From a virus, in the IMG/VR virus record IMGVR_UViG_3300042542_005195, positions 1-58,796 of that record: a stretch of DNA of 58,796 bases. One strand, given 5' to 3'. The position numbers were made by a program, and so were the translations under genes. A model generated the notes under the pieces. It was not told the DNA's origin, did no database searches, and was given only the letters and a program-made list of their open reading frames with translations. Position 1 is the stretch's first letter, and the number at the start of each line of letters is the position of its first letter. Shown piece after piece: positions 52,970-58,796 of the stretch.

Positions 52970-53006
52970 AAAAATAAAAAAGGGTCATCACCGAAGTGAA
53001 AACCCT
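52970..53006 (-). terminator. Rho-independent terminator of the minus-strand ncRNA
   Basis: On the minus strand AGGGT-TT-TCAC, loop TTCG, GTGA-TG-ACCCT, then TTTTTTATTTTT. The stem has one 2x2 internal loop and a very stable UUCG tetraloop. Plus coordinates of the arms: 53002-53006/52981-52985 and 52996-52999/52988-52991. Confidence 0.85.
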
Positions 53007-53540
53007 GTTTGGCTATTGGTTTCGTGGTTGGGTTTCCAATAAACCCAAGTTTAATTGTAGTGAGCAAATAACTCGAATCGTTCGACCACTCGACGGATGT
53101 GTTAAACAGTTAATTACCTCTGTTTTTTATTCGTTTCGCTGAACCCCAAACGAACGGTGTGGTTATCACATCTACTCACACTCTTTAAAAGGTGGACTAT
53201 TTTTTTGTTTTCATGGGTATGGGGTATGAAACACATAACAAGTTCCTAGAACATAAACAAAAAACCCCCGAACACAATATTTTTTTTGTTTTTTTATTAT
53301 CCCGAAAAATTAGGTGGCTTCATCCGATTCCACCGTAAACGGTTCACTAGTTGCGACGCTTTGGAGTTGAACCAAATTAGTGATGCTTATGAGACACCCC
53401 CAGATACCGACCTGACCGCCCGCCATATTTTATAACCATAAGTAAAGAACAATTTCAGAATATGCTACTGACTCGCGTATAATCGGTGACTTTCATCACT
53501 CTTTATTGTCAGGTTCACACCAGACCTCCTTTCTGAATTG
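52975..53540 (-). ncRNA. Large structured non-coding RNA of unknown family
   Basis: A stretch of about 565 nt without a convincing gene lies between a perfect promoter and a UUCG-capped terminator on the minus strand. Helices visible by eye (plus coordinates): 53531-53540 with 53450-53460, 53508-53512 with 53468-53472, 53496-53499 with 53486-53489, 53524-53527 with 53511-53514, 53378-53382 with 53345-53349, 53372-53376 with 53360-53364 (loop TTCAACT, T-loop-like), 53177-53181 with 53157-53161, 53148-53154 with 53130-53136, 53167-53172 with 53096-53101, and 53041-53048 with 53028-53035. GC content is above the flanking genes. It is not tRNA, RNase P or tmRNA by conserved motifs. Giant phage RNAs such as GOLLD also lie near tRNA-type genes, but I could not assign it to that family. 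Confidence 0.72.
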
Positions 53541-53545
53541 TTTGA

Positions 53546-53575
53546 CAAAGTTAAGTATTTTTTTTCAGTTGTCAA
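53546..53575 (-). promoter_or_regulatory. Bacteroidota-type promoter of the structured ncRNA
   Basis: On the minus strand TTG (53575-53573; read as TTGACA), 19 bases, TAACTTTG (53553-53546). The predicted start, about 53540, coincides with the first base of the RNA's outermost helix. Confidence 0.8.
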
Positions 53576-53601
53576 GCACTTTTTTTGATTTTTTTCATCT
53601 C

Positions 53602-53648
53602 CCCCACCCTATCATAAAAACAACAACCTAAATACTGACAGGGTGGGG
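53602..53648 (-). other. Long-range hairpin CCCCACCCT/AGGGTGGGG
   Basis: Nine perfect pairs between 53602-53610 and 53640-53648 enclosing a 29-base A/T-rich loop. On the minus strand it lies just downstream of the second promoter and upstream of the ncRNA promoter. No U-run follows, so it is not a normal terminator. It could be a small RNA or an upstream leader domain of the larger RNA. Confidence 0.55.
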
Positions 53649-53666
53649 TGACATCCAAATCTTTCA

Positions 53667-53696
53667 CAAAGGTAAAAACTTTTTCGGATATCACAA
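53667..53696 (-). promoter_or_regulatory. Second Bacteroidota-type promoter upstream of the ncRNA
   Basis: On the minus strand TTG (53696-53694), 19 bases, TACCTTTG (53674-53667). Predicted start about 53660, so the transcript would begin with the CCCCACCCT hairpin. Confidence 0.7.
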
Positions 53697-53716
53697 AATT
53701 AAATTTAAAAAAAAAC

Positions 53717-53724
53717 TATTTGAC
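53717..53724 (+). promoter_or_regulatory. -33 region of the lipoprotein promoter
   Basis: TATTTGAC contains TTG (53720-53722), 20 bases before TATAATTG (53743-53750), one mismatch from TAnnTTTG. The lipoprotein ATG is 29 bases downstream. Confidence 0.45.
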
Positions 53725-53779
53725 TTCTTAAAAAATGTTAATTATAATTGAACTTGAAATAAACAAAATTATAAGAACT

Positions 53780-53938
53780 ATGAAAAATCTATTATTTATT
53801 TTTGCAATCGTCATTGGACTTTCATCTTGCGGTGGGTCATCAGAGGGAACTCCATCAACTGATTCTACTTCAGTAGATTCTACAGTGGTTGATTCTTGTA
53901 CTGTAGATACTTGCAAAGTTGATTCTTGCAAAAAATAA
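53780..53938 (+). CDS. Small lipoprotein
   Basis: The start at 53780 gives a 52-residue protein; a longer frame from 53735 would put a polar segment before the signal sequence. KNLLFIFAIVIGLSSC is a short signal peptide with lipobox LSSC, so Cys17 should be lipidated. The mature part begins CGGSSEGT and then repeats VDS/VDT units with three more Cys (DSCTVDTCKVDSCKK). Small phage lipoproteins such as T5 Llp block receptors against superinfection, a possible role here. It has its own promoter and a strong terminator, like an independently expressed (moron-type) gene. Confidence 0.8.
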   Translation: MKNLLFIFAIVIGLSSCGGSSEGTPSTDSTSVDSTVVDSCTVDTCKVDSCKK

Positions 53939-53960
53939 TTTACACAAGATTCACAAAAAT

Positions 53961-53994
53961 AACCCTGAACATTAATTTGTTTGGGGTTTTTTTA
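53961..53994 (+). terminator. Rho-independent terminator after the lipoprotein gene
   Basis: AACCCTGAACA (53961-53971) with TGTTTGGGGTT (53978-53988), eleven pairs including two G-U, loop TTAATT, then T7. Confidence 0.88.
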
Positions 53995-54696
53995 TTAAAA
54001 CAATCTTTTGATTTTTTCTATTTCCTCTTTTAACAGATTTTGGAATTCTGTATTTCGATTCTCATTTGTCTTATTCTTATTAGCAGGAGTAAACCAAGTT
54101 TTACCCTTTAAAGGTGGTGCATATCTTTCCTCATCTGACATTTTACTTTTTTTTGCAGGAGTAAAAAAGGATTTTCCTTTGAGCATATTCAGAGGTGCGG
54201 CTAACGCATCGGCAAATACTTGATGCGCAATAGTTAATCCCTTGGTTCTTTTAAAAGCACCTGTGGAGGTGTCGTCACCATAAGTTTTTATATTTTGAGA
54301 TTTAGGTTTCGTTTCCTCACCTTTATTTCTTGTTGTTTTATTTTCAGGTTTTTCTCCTGAAACTCCAAAAAAGCTACTTGGGCTCAAATTACTAAATCCA
54401 TCATTTATACTAAACTCAACAGGGTTCGAGCCAAATCTACCTATTTTCTGACCAGTAGATACATTATCACCTCTTGATACCAATATTGTATTAACACCAC
54501 AAAATTCAGAATAAATGGTTGAGCCATTGAAATTGTGTTTTATTTTTATATTACCTCCACATGACGAGTATGATGTTGTTGTTACAACACCGTCGTAAGG
54601 AGATAAAATTTCTTGCATGTTATATCCTGCATATTCTAAAACATTATCACCTTTCTTATTTGACGAACCGTTTATTGGTTTTATAAATGTTGACAT
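53995..54696 (-). CDS. Degenerate M23/LytM-like virion protein
   Basis: Residues 20-115 follow the LytM fold: ILSPYDGVVTT, GGNIKIKH, STIYSEFCGV, VSRGDNVSTGQKIGRFG and VEFSI. In active M23 peptidases the GxHxGxD, YxHL and HLHFE motifs bind zinc; here they read EYAG, YSEF and VEFS, so all the usual ligands are lost and the domain is probably a binding module. The rest is Lys-rich with two copies of the motif LKGKSFFTPA (second LKGKTWFTPA). The tail ends in a coiled-coil-like NLLKEEIEKIKRLF. 233 residues. Confidence 0.68.
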   Translation of the reverse strand: MSTFIKPINGSSNKKGDNVLEYAGYNMQEILSPYDGVVTTTSYSSCGGNIKIKHNFNGSTIYSEFCGVNTILVSRGDNVSTGQKIGRFGSNPVEFSINDGFSNLSPSSFFGVSGEKPENKTTRNKGEETKPKSQNIKTYGDDTSTGAFKRTKGLTIAHQVFADALAAPLNMLKGKSFFTPAKKSKMSDEERYAPPLKGKTWFTPANKNKTNENRNTEFQNLLKEEIEKIKRLF

Positions 54697-54716
54697 ACTT
54701 TTTTTGATAAATACTT

Positions 54717-54724
54717 ATATTTAT
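54717..54724 (+). promoter_or_regulatory. ATATTTAT element before the zinc-finger gene
   Basis: Exact 8-mer, ending 13 bases before the ATG at 54738. A near match (GTATTTAT) faces the opposite way toward the 54696 gene. Confidence 0.45.
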
Positions 54725-54737
54725 AAAAAAATCATAT

Positions 54738-55559
54738 ATGAACTTATTAAATTTAGCAAAAAGGTTAGAAAGATTAATTCCTGATGATTATAGATATAGT
54801 TTAACCAGTATTCTCGGATTTTTACGTACAAACTCAACTATGTCACAATTGACAAAACATTTAAGTTTAGAACAAAATATTCAATTATCAATTTATTTAA
54901 ATGCGATTGTAAAAGGACAAGACCTAAAAGTTGTAGAATGGTTTTCTAAAAACCTATATATGGTGGATGTAATTTGTTTTGAAAATCATCCTTATGATAT
55001 GGAGTGTGATGAATGTAATGGGCGTGGTGAATTTGACTGTAGTTATTGTGACGGTAGTGGTAGTCAACATTGTGGTGAATGTGATGGTGATGGTGAAGTA
55101 GAAAATGGTGAAGGTAATATGGAAACTTGTGATTGGTGCGATGGTGATGGTTCTGAAGATTGTGGTGATTGCGGAGGTTCAGGGACCGAATCTTGCGGCG
55201 CATGTGATGGTAGCGGAGAAGTAGATGGTCCTGATAATGTACCAGGTGTTGAATTGAGAACTTATTTGGGATTCAATCCGAAAATTATGGATAAATTATC
55301 TTTGATGGAAAAAGAAGGAAAAGAGGTTAAAGAAAAATTAACAACATTTTTACATGAAAATTTTATAGATTTAGGAAGTCACCAATATAACGATAACGAC
55401 CTATATGATGTTGATGAAGTTCCTGAAGAAAGGTGGGGTAAATGTTTTGTTAATAACATTTATGAATTTGACGGTTCAGTAATTACACCAAGTTTTTACA
55501 GAAAAAAATATTACGCATTACATGTAAATGATGTTTTATTGGACACTCCTAATCCATGA
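54738..55559 (+). CDS. DnaJ-type zinc-finger protein without a J domain
   Basis: Residues 94-170 hold CDECNGRGEFDCSYCDGSG, HCGECDGDGE, CDWCDGDG, DCGDCGGSG and SCGACDGSG. These are CxxCxGxG repeats like the DnaJ (Hsp40) zinc-binding domain that holds unfolded peptide. There is no HPD-containing J domain, so it cannot stimulate DnaK in the normal way. The flanking 90 N-terminal and 100 C-terminal residues are acidic and not recognised. It may act as a stand-alone chaperone or a disulfide/zinc protein. 273 residues. Its end overlaps a convergent gene by 24 bases. Confidence 0.8.
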   Translation: MNLLNLAKRLERLIPDDYRYSLTSILGFLRTNSTMSQLTKHLSLEQNIQLSIYLNAIVKGQDLKVVEWFSKNLYMVDVICFENHPYDMECDECNGRGEFDCSYCDGSGSQHCGECDGDGEVENGEGNMETCDWCDGDGSEDCGDCGGSGTESCGACDGSGEVDGPDNVPGVELRTYLGFNPKIMDKLSLMEKEGKEVKEKLTTFLHENFIDLGSHQYNDNDLYDVDEVPEERWGKCFVNNIYEFDGSVITPSFYRKKYYALHVNDVLLDTPNP

Positions 55560-55859
55560 GTAAGTTCCACCAATAGTTAAAGTTATACCAACTCCGAACA
55601 TTACATTAACAGGAAAATTTGTTAATATATTTGGTCTTACCACAGTTTTTTCAAACTGACCCGTTCTAGTATTATAAGTTGTTTTTATATATCCTTGAGT
55701 TTCATTTTCCAAGATGGATGCGGTTAATAACACAACACCACCAACAATCATTATAGGTCCGTTTTTTGGTTTATTTGAATAACGAAAAGTTTGAGCCTTG
55801 GAAAGACCAAAACTCAAACTTAACATCAAAACCAAAATAAAATTTTTAAAGTTTTTCAT
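55536..55859 (-). CDS. Small secreted or inner-membrane protein
   Basis: The 107-residue product begins with a signal peptide (FILVLMLSLSFGLSKAQ, likely cut after KAQ or KA) followed by GPIMIVGGVVLLTASILE and FGVGITLTIGGTY, two hydrophobic stretches. The end RSVQ is polar. It could be an envelope protein in the infected cell. The start overlaps the RNA ligase stop by 14 bases. Confidence 0.65.
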   Translation of the reverse strand: MKNFKNFILVLMLSLSFGLSKAQTFRYSNKPKNGPIMIVGGVVLLTASILENETQGYIKTTYNTRTGQFEKTVVRPNILTNFPVNVMFGVGITLTIGGTYSWIRSVQ

Positions 55860-56916
55860 ATTTGGGTTTTATTAGTTTCCATATTATGGATGAGTAATCT
55901 TTTTTATCCCACATCGCGAACATAACCGCATGAAGTCCTTTTTTATCAAAATTTCTCTGAACAAATTCTGCAAACTCCTTTTTAGTAGGTTCAACCTCTT
56001 TATCACCATACTTCCCATATCTATAATAATCGTAGTATTTACCGCAATACTCAGATATTCTAAAGTATTTGTATTTTAACTCCCCCATATAGGACTTAAC
56101 TTTTTTATAGAATTCATCAGGAACGTCTTTTAATAACGCATCTATATCATCACCATTACTTAATACTTCCCATATAGAAGTTGTAGAAACTTGAGTCATT
56201 ATTTTATGTAATCTCAAATACTCTTCTCCTTTTATTTTCATTCTGTCTCCATTAGAAAATCTAACAACGAATCCTTCCTCGTTATTTTTCACAATAGATT
56301 TTAAAGTACGATAATCAGATATTCCATCGTATTTCTTAACAACTTTAAATCCTACGTTTGAAACTATGTTTTTTAATCTAACGTCAACATCTTCACTGTA
56401 TAAATCAACTTCATATCCTGTTTTTGTGTTTACCATACCTAACAAGATTATATCCTCAAAATCGTAATCCACCACTATCCGGTTTGATTTATATATGATT
56501 TCAAAAAGGTAAGTGTAGTCCTTATGTAAGGAGTTGTAGTGAGCGAAGTCATAATTAAACATCATTTCATACCCTTTTACCGCTTGGTCAGAAGTAAAAG
56601 AACCTCGAGTTGCCATAACCCAACCACCTTCGTAATAGAAGAATATACCCAAACTACCGTCCATTTTTTCATAAACCTCAAAATCTGAAGTTGGGGTGTG
56701 TTTTCCCTCCTCCATATTGAAGAATTTTTTAAATGGTCTTGCAACTACATTTCCTTTATCGTCAGTAACAAGACCACGGCACATTAAAGTGATATCGTCC
56801 CATAACCCTTCATATTGAACCTTTTCTGTGTAGTTCCATATGGTAAGTGGATAGGTTGGATGCTGTTGTTTATATAGCAGTCCATCCCGATAATATTTTT
56901 CTAATGTCTCTAACAT
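55846..56916 (-). CDS. RNA ligase, T4 Rnl1-like
   Basis: The 356-residue protein has the nucleotidyltransferase motifs of ATP-dependent RNA ligase 1: motif I EKMDGSL with the AMP-accepting Lys84, motif III-like YLFEIIY near 147, motif IV EGFVVRF near 218 and motif V MKIKGEEY near 230. CRGLV with a conserved Arg upstream of motif I is also typical. T4 Rnl1 repairs tRNA cut by host anticodon nucleases. Here its neighbours include tmRNA and a metallophosphoesterase, so RNA repair is a reasonable theme. A TATCTTTG -7 box sits just before the ATG. Confidence 0.9.
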   Translation of the reverse strand: MLETLEKYYRDGLLYKQQHPTYPLTIWNYTEKVQYEGLWDDITLMCRGLVTDDKGNVVARPFKKFFNMEEGKHTPTSDFEVYEKMDGSLGIFFYYEGGWVMATRGSFTSDQAVKGYEMMFNYDFAHYNSLHKDYTYLFEIIYKSNRIVVDYDFEDIILLGMVNTKTGYEVDLYSEDVDVRLKNIVSNVGFKVVKKYDGISDYRTLKSIVKNNEEGFVVRFSNGDRMKIKGEEYLRLHKIMTQVSTTSIWEVLSNGDDIDALLKDVPDEFYKKVKSYMGELKYKYFRISEYCGKYYDYYRYGKYGDKEVEPTKKEFAEFVQRNFDKKGLHAVMFAMWDKKDYSSIIWKLIKPKYEKL

Positions 56917-56920
56917 TTTA

Positions 56921-56928
56921 CAAAGATA
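56921..56928 (-). promoter_or_regulatory. Bacteroidota-type -7 box before the RNA ligase gene
   Basis: TATCTTTG on the minus strand, four bases before ATG. No TTG at the -33 spacing. Confidence 0.5.
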
Positions 56929-56935
56929 TAAAAAA

Positions 56936-57301
56936 TTATTTTAACATTCCTTTCTGAATTGCAAATTCAAACATATTAACCAAATCTTCATAAAACTCGG
57001 GATTTTTTAATTGTTCAGGTTCTCCCTCATGTTCAACATCACAATCATCAAATAAATCGGGTTTTAATTCGTATAAATTTACCTTTTCATCAACCGCCTG
57101 TTTCAAAAGCGGATAAAACTCATTTAATAACCAATATTCGTTATCCCATATAAAATCATATGACACCGAACCATTTGAATTTGGGTAATTGATACAAGCA
57201 AATGATGTCCCATAAAATTCATCATCTTTTTTTACAAGTGATGCAAGTTCGAATTGGATACCATCAATTTCTTCCGATAATATATTATAGGTTGCAAACA
57301 T
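56936..57301 (-). CDS. Hypothetical protein
   Basis: A 121-residue acidic protein. The first half looks strand-rich (GIQFELASLVKKDDEFYG, SVSYDFIWDNEYW) and the second helical (LLKQAVDEKVNLYEL, EDLVNMFEFAIQKG). No family recognised. It has its own promoter-like TATATTTG. Confidence 0.62.
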   Translation of the reverse strand: MFATYNILSEEIDGIQFELASLVKKDDEFYGTSFACINYPNSNGSVSYDFIWDNEYWLLNEFYPLLKQAVDEKVNLYELKPDLFDDCDVEHEGEPEQLKNPEFYEDLVNMFEFAIQKGMLK

Positions 57302-57321
57302 GGTTTTGGGTTTTTGAAAGA

Positions 57322-57353
57322 CAAATATAATTAAAAAAACTATAAACTTACAA
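57322..57353 (-). promoter_or_regulatory. Bacteroidota-type promoter before the 57301 gene
   Basis: On the minus strand TTG (57353-57351), 21 bases, TATATTTG (57329-57322). It overlaps the 3' end of the upstream methyltransferase gene. Confidence 0.55.
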
Positions 57354-57939
57354 CACAGATTGGAAAAGTGTTTTTTGTAAAATATTTTACGTGTTCTGAT
57401 GGGGACACTGGATGATGTTCATGGACCAATTTTTTTATTTGACAACCATCAAATTCTTTCTGACATAAATTATTATTACTCAAATCTAAACCAAATCTTG
57501 AAAATTTACCCCCCGGTTTAAGGAAGTCTTTTATAAAATGAAAAAACTTATATGTATTTTGGTCACAGTGAGTGTCAAAATAAACAGAATCATATTTCAT
57601 ACTGTTTATTGATTCTATCACAGTTGTCCAATCACCATAAATTATGTTAACATTTTTTTTATCTTCAGACCAAATTTTTAATTTTTCATATACCTGAGGA
57701 TGCCCTTCAACTATTGTGTGGGTTTTTGGTTTTCTTTTTTGAGCATAACTTGCAAATATACCCATGCCGAAACCAACCTCTAATAAATCATCACCTTCAT
57801 CAACTAAAATCTCAGCAGTTCTTTCCATCAAAGAATCTTCACAAGAATCCATTACAATATTAATCTTTTCGTTGAAAGTAAAAAAAATACTATTTTCATT
57901 AAACGTTAATTTTTTTTTAAAAAAAGAATTATTATTCAT
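57340..57939 (-). CDS. SAM-dependent methyltransferase, guanidinoacetate/arginine-methyltransferase-like
   Basis: Residues 48-66 read GDDLLEVGFGMGIFASYA, the GxGxG motif I in the form seen in guanidinoacetate N-methyltransferase and arginine delta-methyltransferase; the acidic HTIVEGHPQVYEKL follows (the E-x-H-P signature of that group), then IIYGDWTTVI and SVYFDTHCD. Its substrate may be an amino group of arginine, guanidino or related. 199 residues. It overlaps a tiny basic gene upstream by eight bases. Confidence 0.75.
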   Translation of the reverse strand: MNNNSFFKKKLTFNENSIFFTFNEKINIVMDSCEDSLMERTAEILVDEGDDLLEVGFGMGIFASYAQKRKPKTHTIVEGHPQVYEKLKIWSEDKKNVNIIYGDWTTVIESINSMKYDSVYFDTHCDQNTYKFFHFIKDFLKPGGKFSRFGLDLSNNNLCQKEFDGCQIKKLVHEHHPVSPSEHVKYFTKNTFPICVVSL

Positions 57940-58054
57940 CTTCGAATCCTTTATTTTTGTTATTTTTTTTATTGGAAGATTTGTTTTTACTCTGATTCCC
58001 TTTGTTTTTTTGTTTTTGCGAATCGTTTTTTGTGTTGCGATAAGTTTTACCCAT
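57932..58054 (-). CDS. Very small basic protein
   Basis: A 40-codon frame between two genes: it starts with ATG (58054) five bases after the upstream stop and its end overlaps the methyltransferase start by eight bases. The sequence MGKTYRNTKNDSQ is followed by a Lys/Asn-rich stretch and an acidic GFEDE end. Tight coupling on both sides and a clean start support it. No known family; a disordered basic peptide. Confidence 0.5.
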   Translation of the reverse strand: MGKTYRNTKNDSQKQKNKGNQSKNKSSNKKNNKNKGFEDE

Positions 58055-58059
58055 GACTA

Positions 58060-58719
58060 TTATCCAATTACTCCTTTTAATTCATCTGTGTGGTGGTCAA
58101 ATTCCATATCTGAAAGAATGTCCCTTTTTTCTAAAGTGGGAACAATCTCACGAATTAGGTCGTAGGGACGAAATCCTTCAGAACCATCCATGCCAACATC
58201 CATTTTTCTGCCCTTACCAAATTTCTTATCCTTTGGAAGGTGAACGTGGCCGTGAAGGTGCATGACACCTTTGTTCATACCGTTCCAAGAAGAAAGTGGA
58301 TAGTGCATCAAAACAAATTTTTTACTACCTACATTGAGTTCAACATAATCACTCACTTGTTTAAACAATCCTCGTGACCCATCTCTGTTTCTTTCAATAT
58401 GGTGGTCGTGATTACCTAATACAAGATATATGTTTTTACATACAATTTGGTCCCAAAATTTACGGATGTTTTCAAACCCACCGAAAGACCAATCTCCCAA
58501 GTGAATTAGAACATCATCTTGACCAACAACTTCATTGATGTTATTTACAATTACCGAGTTCATTTTTTCCAAACTTGAAAAATCTCTTGTTTGAGAAATA
58601 GGAATTGAACCATCGGGCATTCTCCAATCAGTTGTGGAGCGACAAATGTTTTTGTGACCGTAGTGAGTGTCAGATGTAATCCATATTTTGGTTCCGACAT
58701 CAAGTTTAATTACGCTCAT
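58060..58719 (-). CDS. Metallophosphoesterase
   Basis: The 219-residue product carries the calcineurin-like motifs in order: ITSDTHYGH (DxH), LIHLGDWSF (GDxx), LVLGNHDHH (GNHD/E), VLMHYPL and MHLHGHVHLP (GHxH). These bind two metals and hydrolyse phosphomono- or diesters. Phage members may process RNA 2',3'-cyclic phosphate ends or nucleotides. Being near RNA ligase, RNA end healing is a possible but unproven role. Confidence 0.9.
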   Translation of the reverse strand: MSVIKLDVGTKIWITSDTHYGHKNICRSTTDWRMPDGSIPISQTRDFSSLEKMNSVIVNNINEVVGQDDVLIHLGDWSFGGFENIRKFWDQIVCKNIYLVLGNHDHHIERNRDGSRGLFKQVSDYVELNVGSKKFVLMHYPLSSWNGMNKGVMHLHGHVHLPKDKKFGKGRKMDVGMDGSEGFRPYDLIREIVPTLEKRDILSDMEFDHHTDELKGVIG

Positions 58720-58796
58720 AAATCTTTTTTTTCTGTATTGATATACTTAAATTTTTTTACTTTTTGAGAAACAACAAAACCATCTTTTTTGACAAG
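58716..58796 (-). CDS. 3' end of an upstream gene; rest outside the window
   Basis: From the right edge the minus strand stays open for 26 codons (LVKKDGFVVSQKVKKFKYI and on) and ends with TGA overlapping the metallophosphoesterase ATG in an ATGA, a usual coupling in this genome. The fragment is too short to identify. Confidence 0.55.
   Translation of the reverse strand, partial: LVKKDGFVVSQKVKKFKYINTEKKDL

Noticed and set aside
53460-53515. Tiny 17-codon frame in the ncRNA preceded by AGGAGGT and GTG
   Set aside because: The Shine-Dalgarno-like sequence is almost unique in this genome, the bases are all explained by helices of the RNA, and Bacteroidota rarely use such sites.
52975-53540. 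RNase P RNA, 6S RNA, tRNA cluster or CRISPR array
   Set aside because: No P4-type conserved blocks, no cloverleaf with CCA, no equal-length repeats with spacers. The one T-loop-like hairpin is nested in a different helix.

Overview
The window is part of the genome of a large T4-type myovirus (contractile-tailed phage) that most likely infects a marine or freshwater member of the Bacteroidota. The phage assignment rests on a complete T4-order head module on the minus strand (large terminase, portal, prohead protease, acidic scaffold, gp23-like major capsid protein), a gp5-like baseplate protein, a gp55-like sigma factor, PhoH, dUTPase and an RNA ligase. The host assignment is an inference. It rests on several promoters of the Bacteroidota form (TTG, about 19 bases, TAnnTTTG), near absence of Shine-Dalgarno sequences, strong AT bias, and a small lipoprotein with a Bacteroidota-like lipobox.

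Layout. 1-15.3 kb (+): the end of a dUTPase, a HAD-type phosphatase, then an unusually rich carbohydrate island. It holds glycosyltransferases (GT2, GT4-like, GT10, GT11/fucosyltransferase-like, DUF616-like), sugar epimerases, two methyltransferases, an asparagine-synthase-type amidotransferase, and GDP-mannose 4,6-dehydratase next to a DegT-family enzyme whose PLP lysine is replaced by histidine and a GDP-fucose-synthase-like enzyme. Together the last three look like a GDP-colitose or related 3,6-dideoxyhexose pathway. 15.3-19.5 kb (+): PhoH, a degenerate HAD protein, two more glycosyltransferases and the gp55-like sigma factor. 19.5-26.6 kb (+): baseplate and virion genes and an HNH nuclease. 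26.6-44.2 kb (mostly -): small virion proteins, major capsid, scaffold, protease, portal, terminase, several low-complexity virion proteins and a nucleotidyltransferase-M15 peptidase fusion. 44.2-47.7 kb: a proteostasis block with divergent hsp20 and ClpC-like genes and an M20 peptidase. 47.7-51.6 kb (-): four probable packaged virion proteins. 51.7-53.7 kb: an RNA region with a tmRNA gene on the plus strand and, on the minus strand, an uncharacterised structured RNA of about 565 nt with its own promoter and terminator. 53.7-58.8 kb: a small lipoprotein, a degenerate M23 protein, a DnaJ-type zinc-finger protein, RNA ligase, a methyltransferase and a metallophosphoesterase.

Three signals tie the genes together. 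First, many minus-strand and some plus-strand proteins start with a short helical segment ending in [L/I]-x-E followed by a small or polar residue. This is the cleavage rule of T4-type prohead proteases, so these proteins are probably packaged in the capsid and trimmed there. Second, the 8-mer ATATTTAT precedes at least fourteen virion and accessory genes, often only four bases before ATG, and looks like a phage-specific promoter giving almost leaderless transcripts. Third, hsp20 appears to be under a sigma-54-type promoter with upstream TGACA/TGTCA palindromes, which would tie it to host stress regulation. All family assignments were made by eye from motifs; no database search was run.
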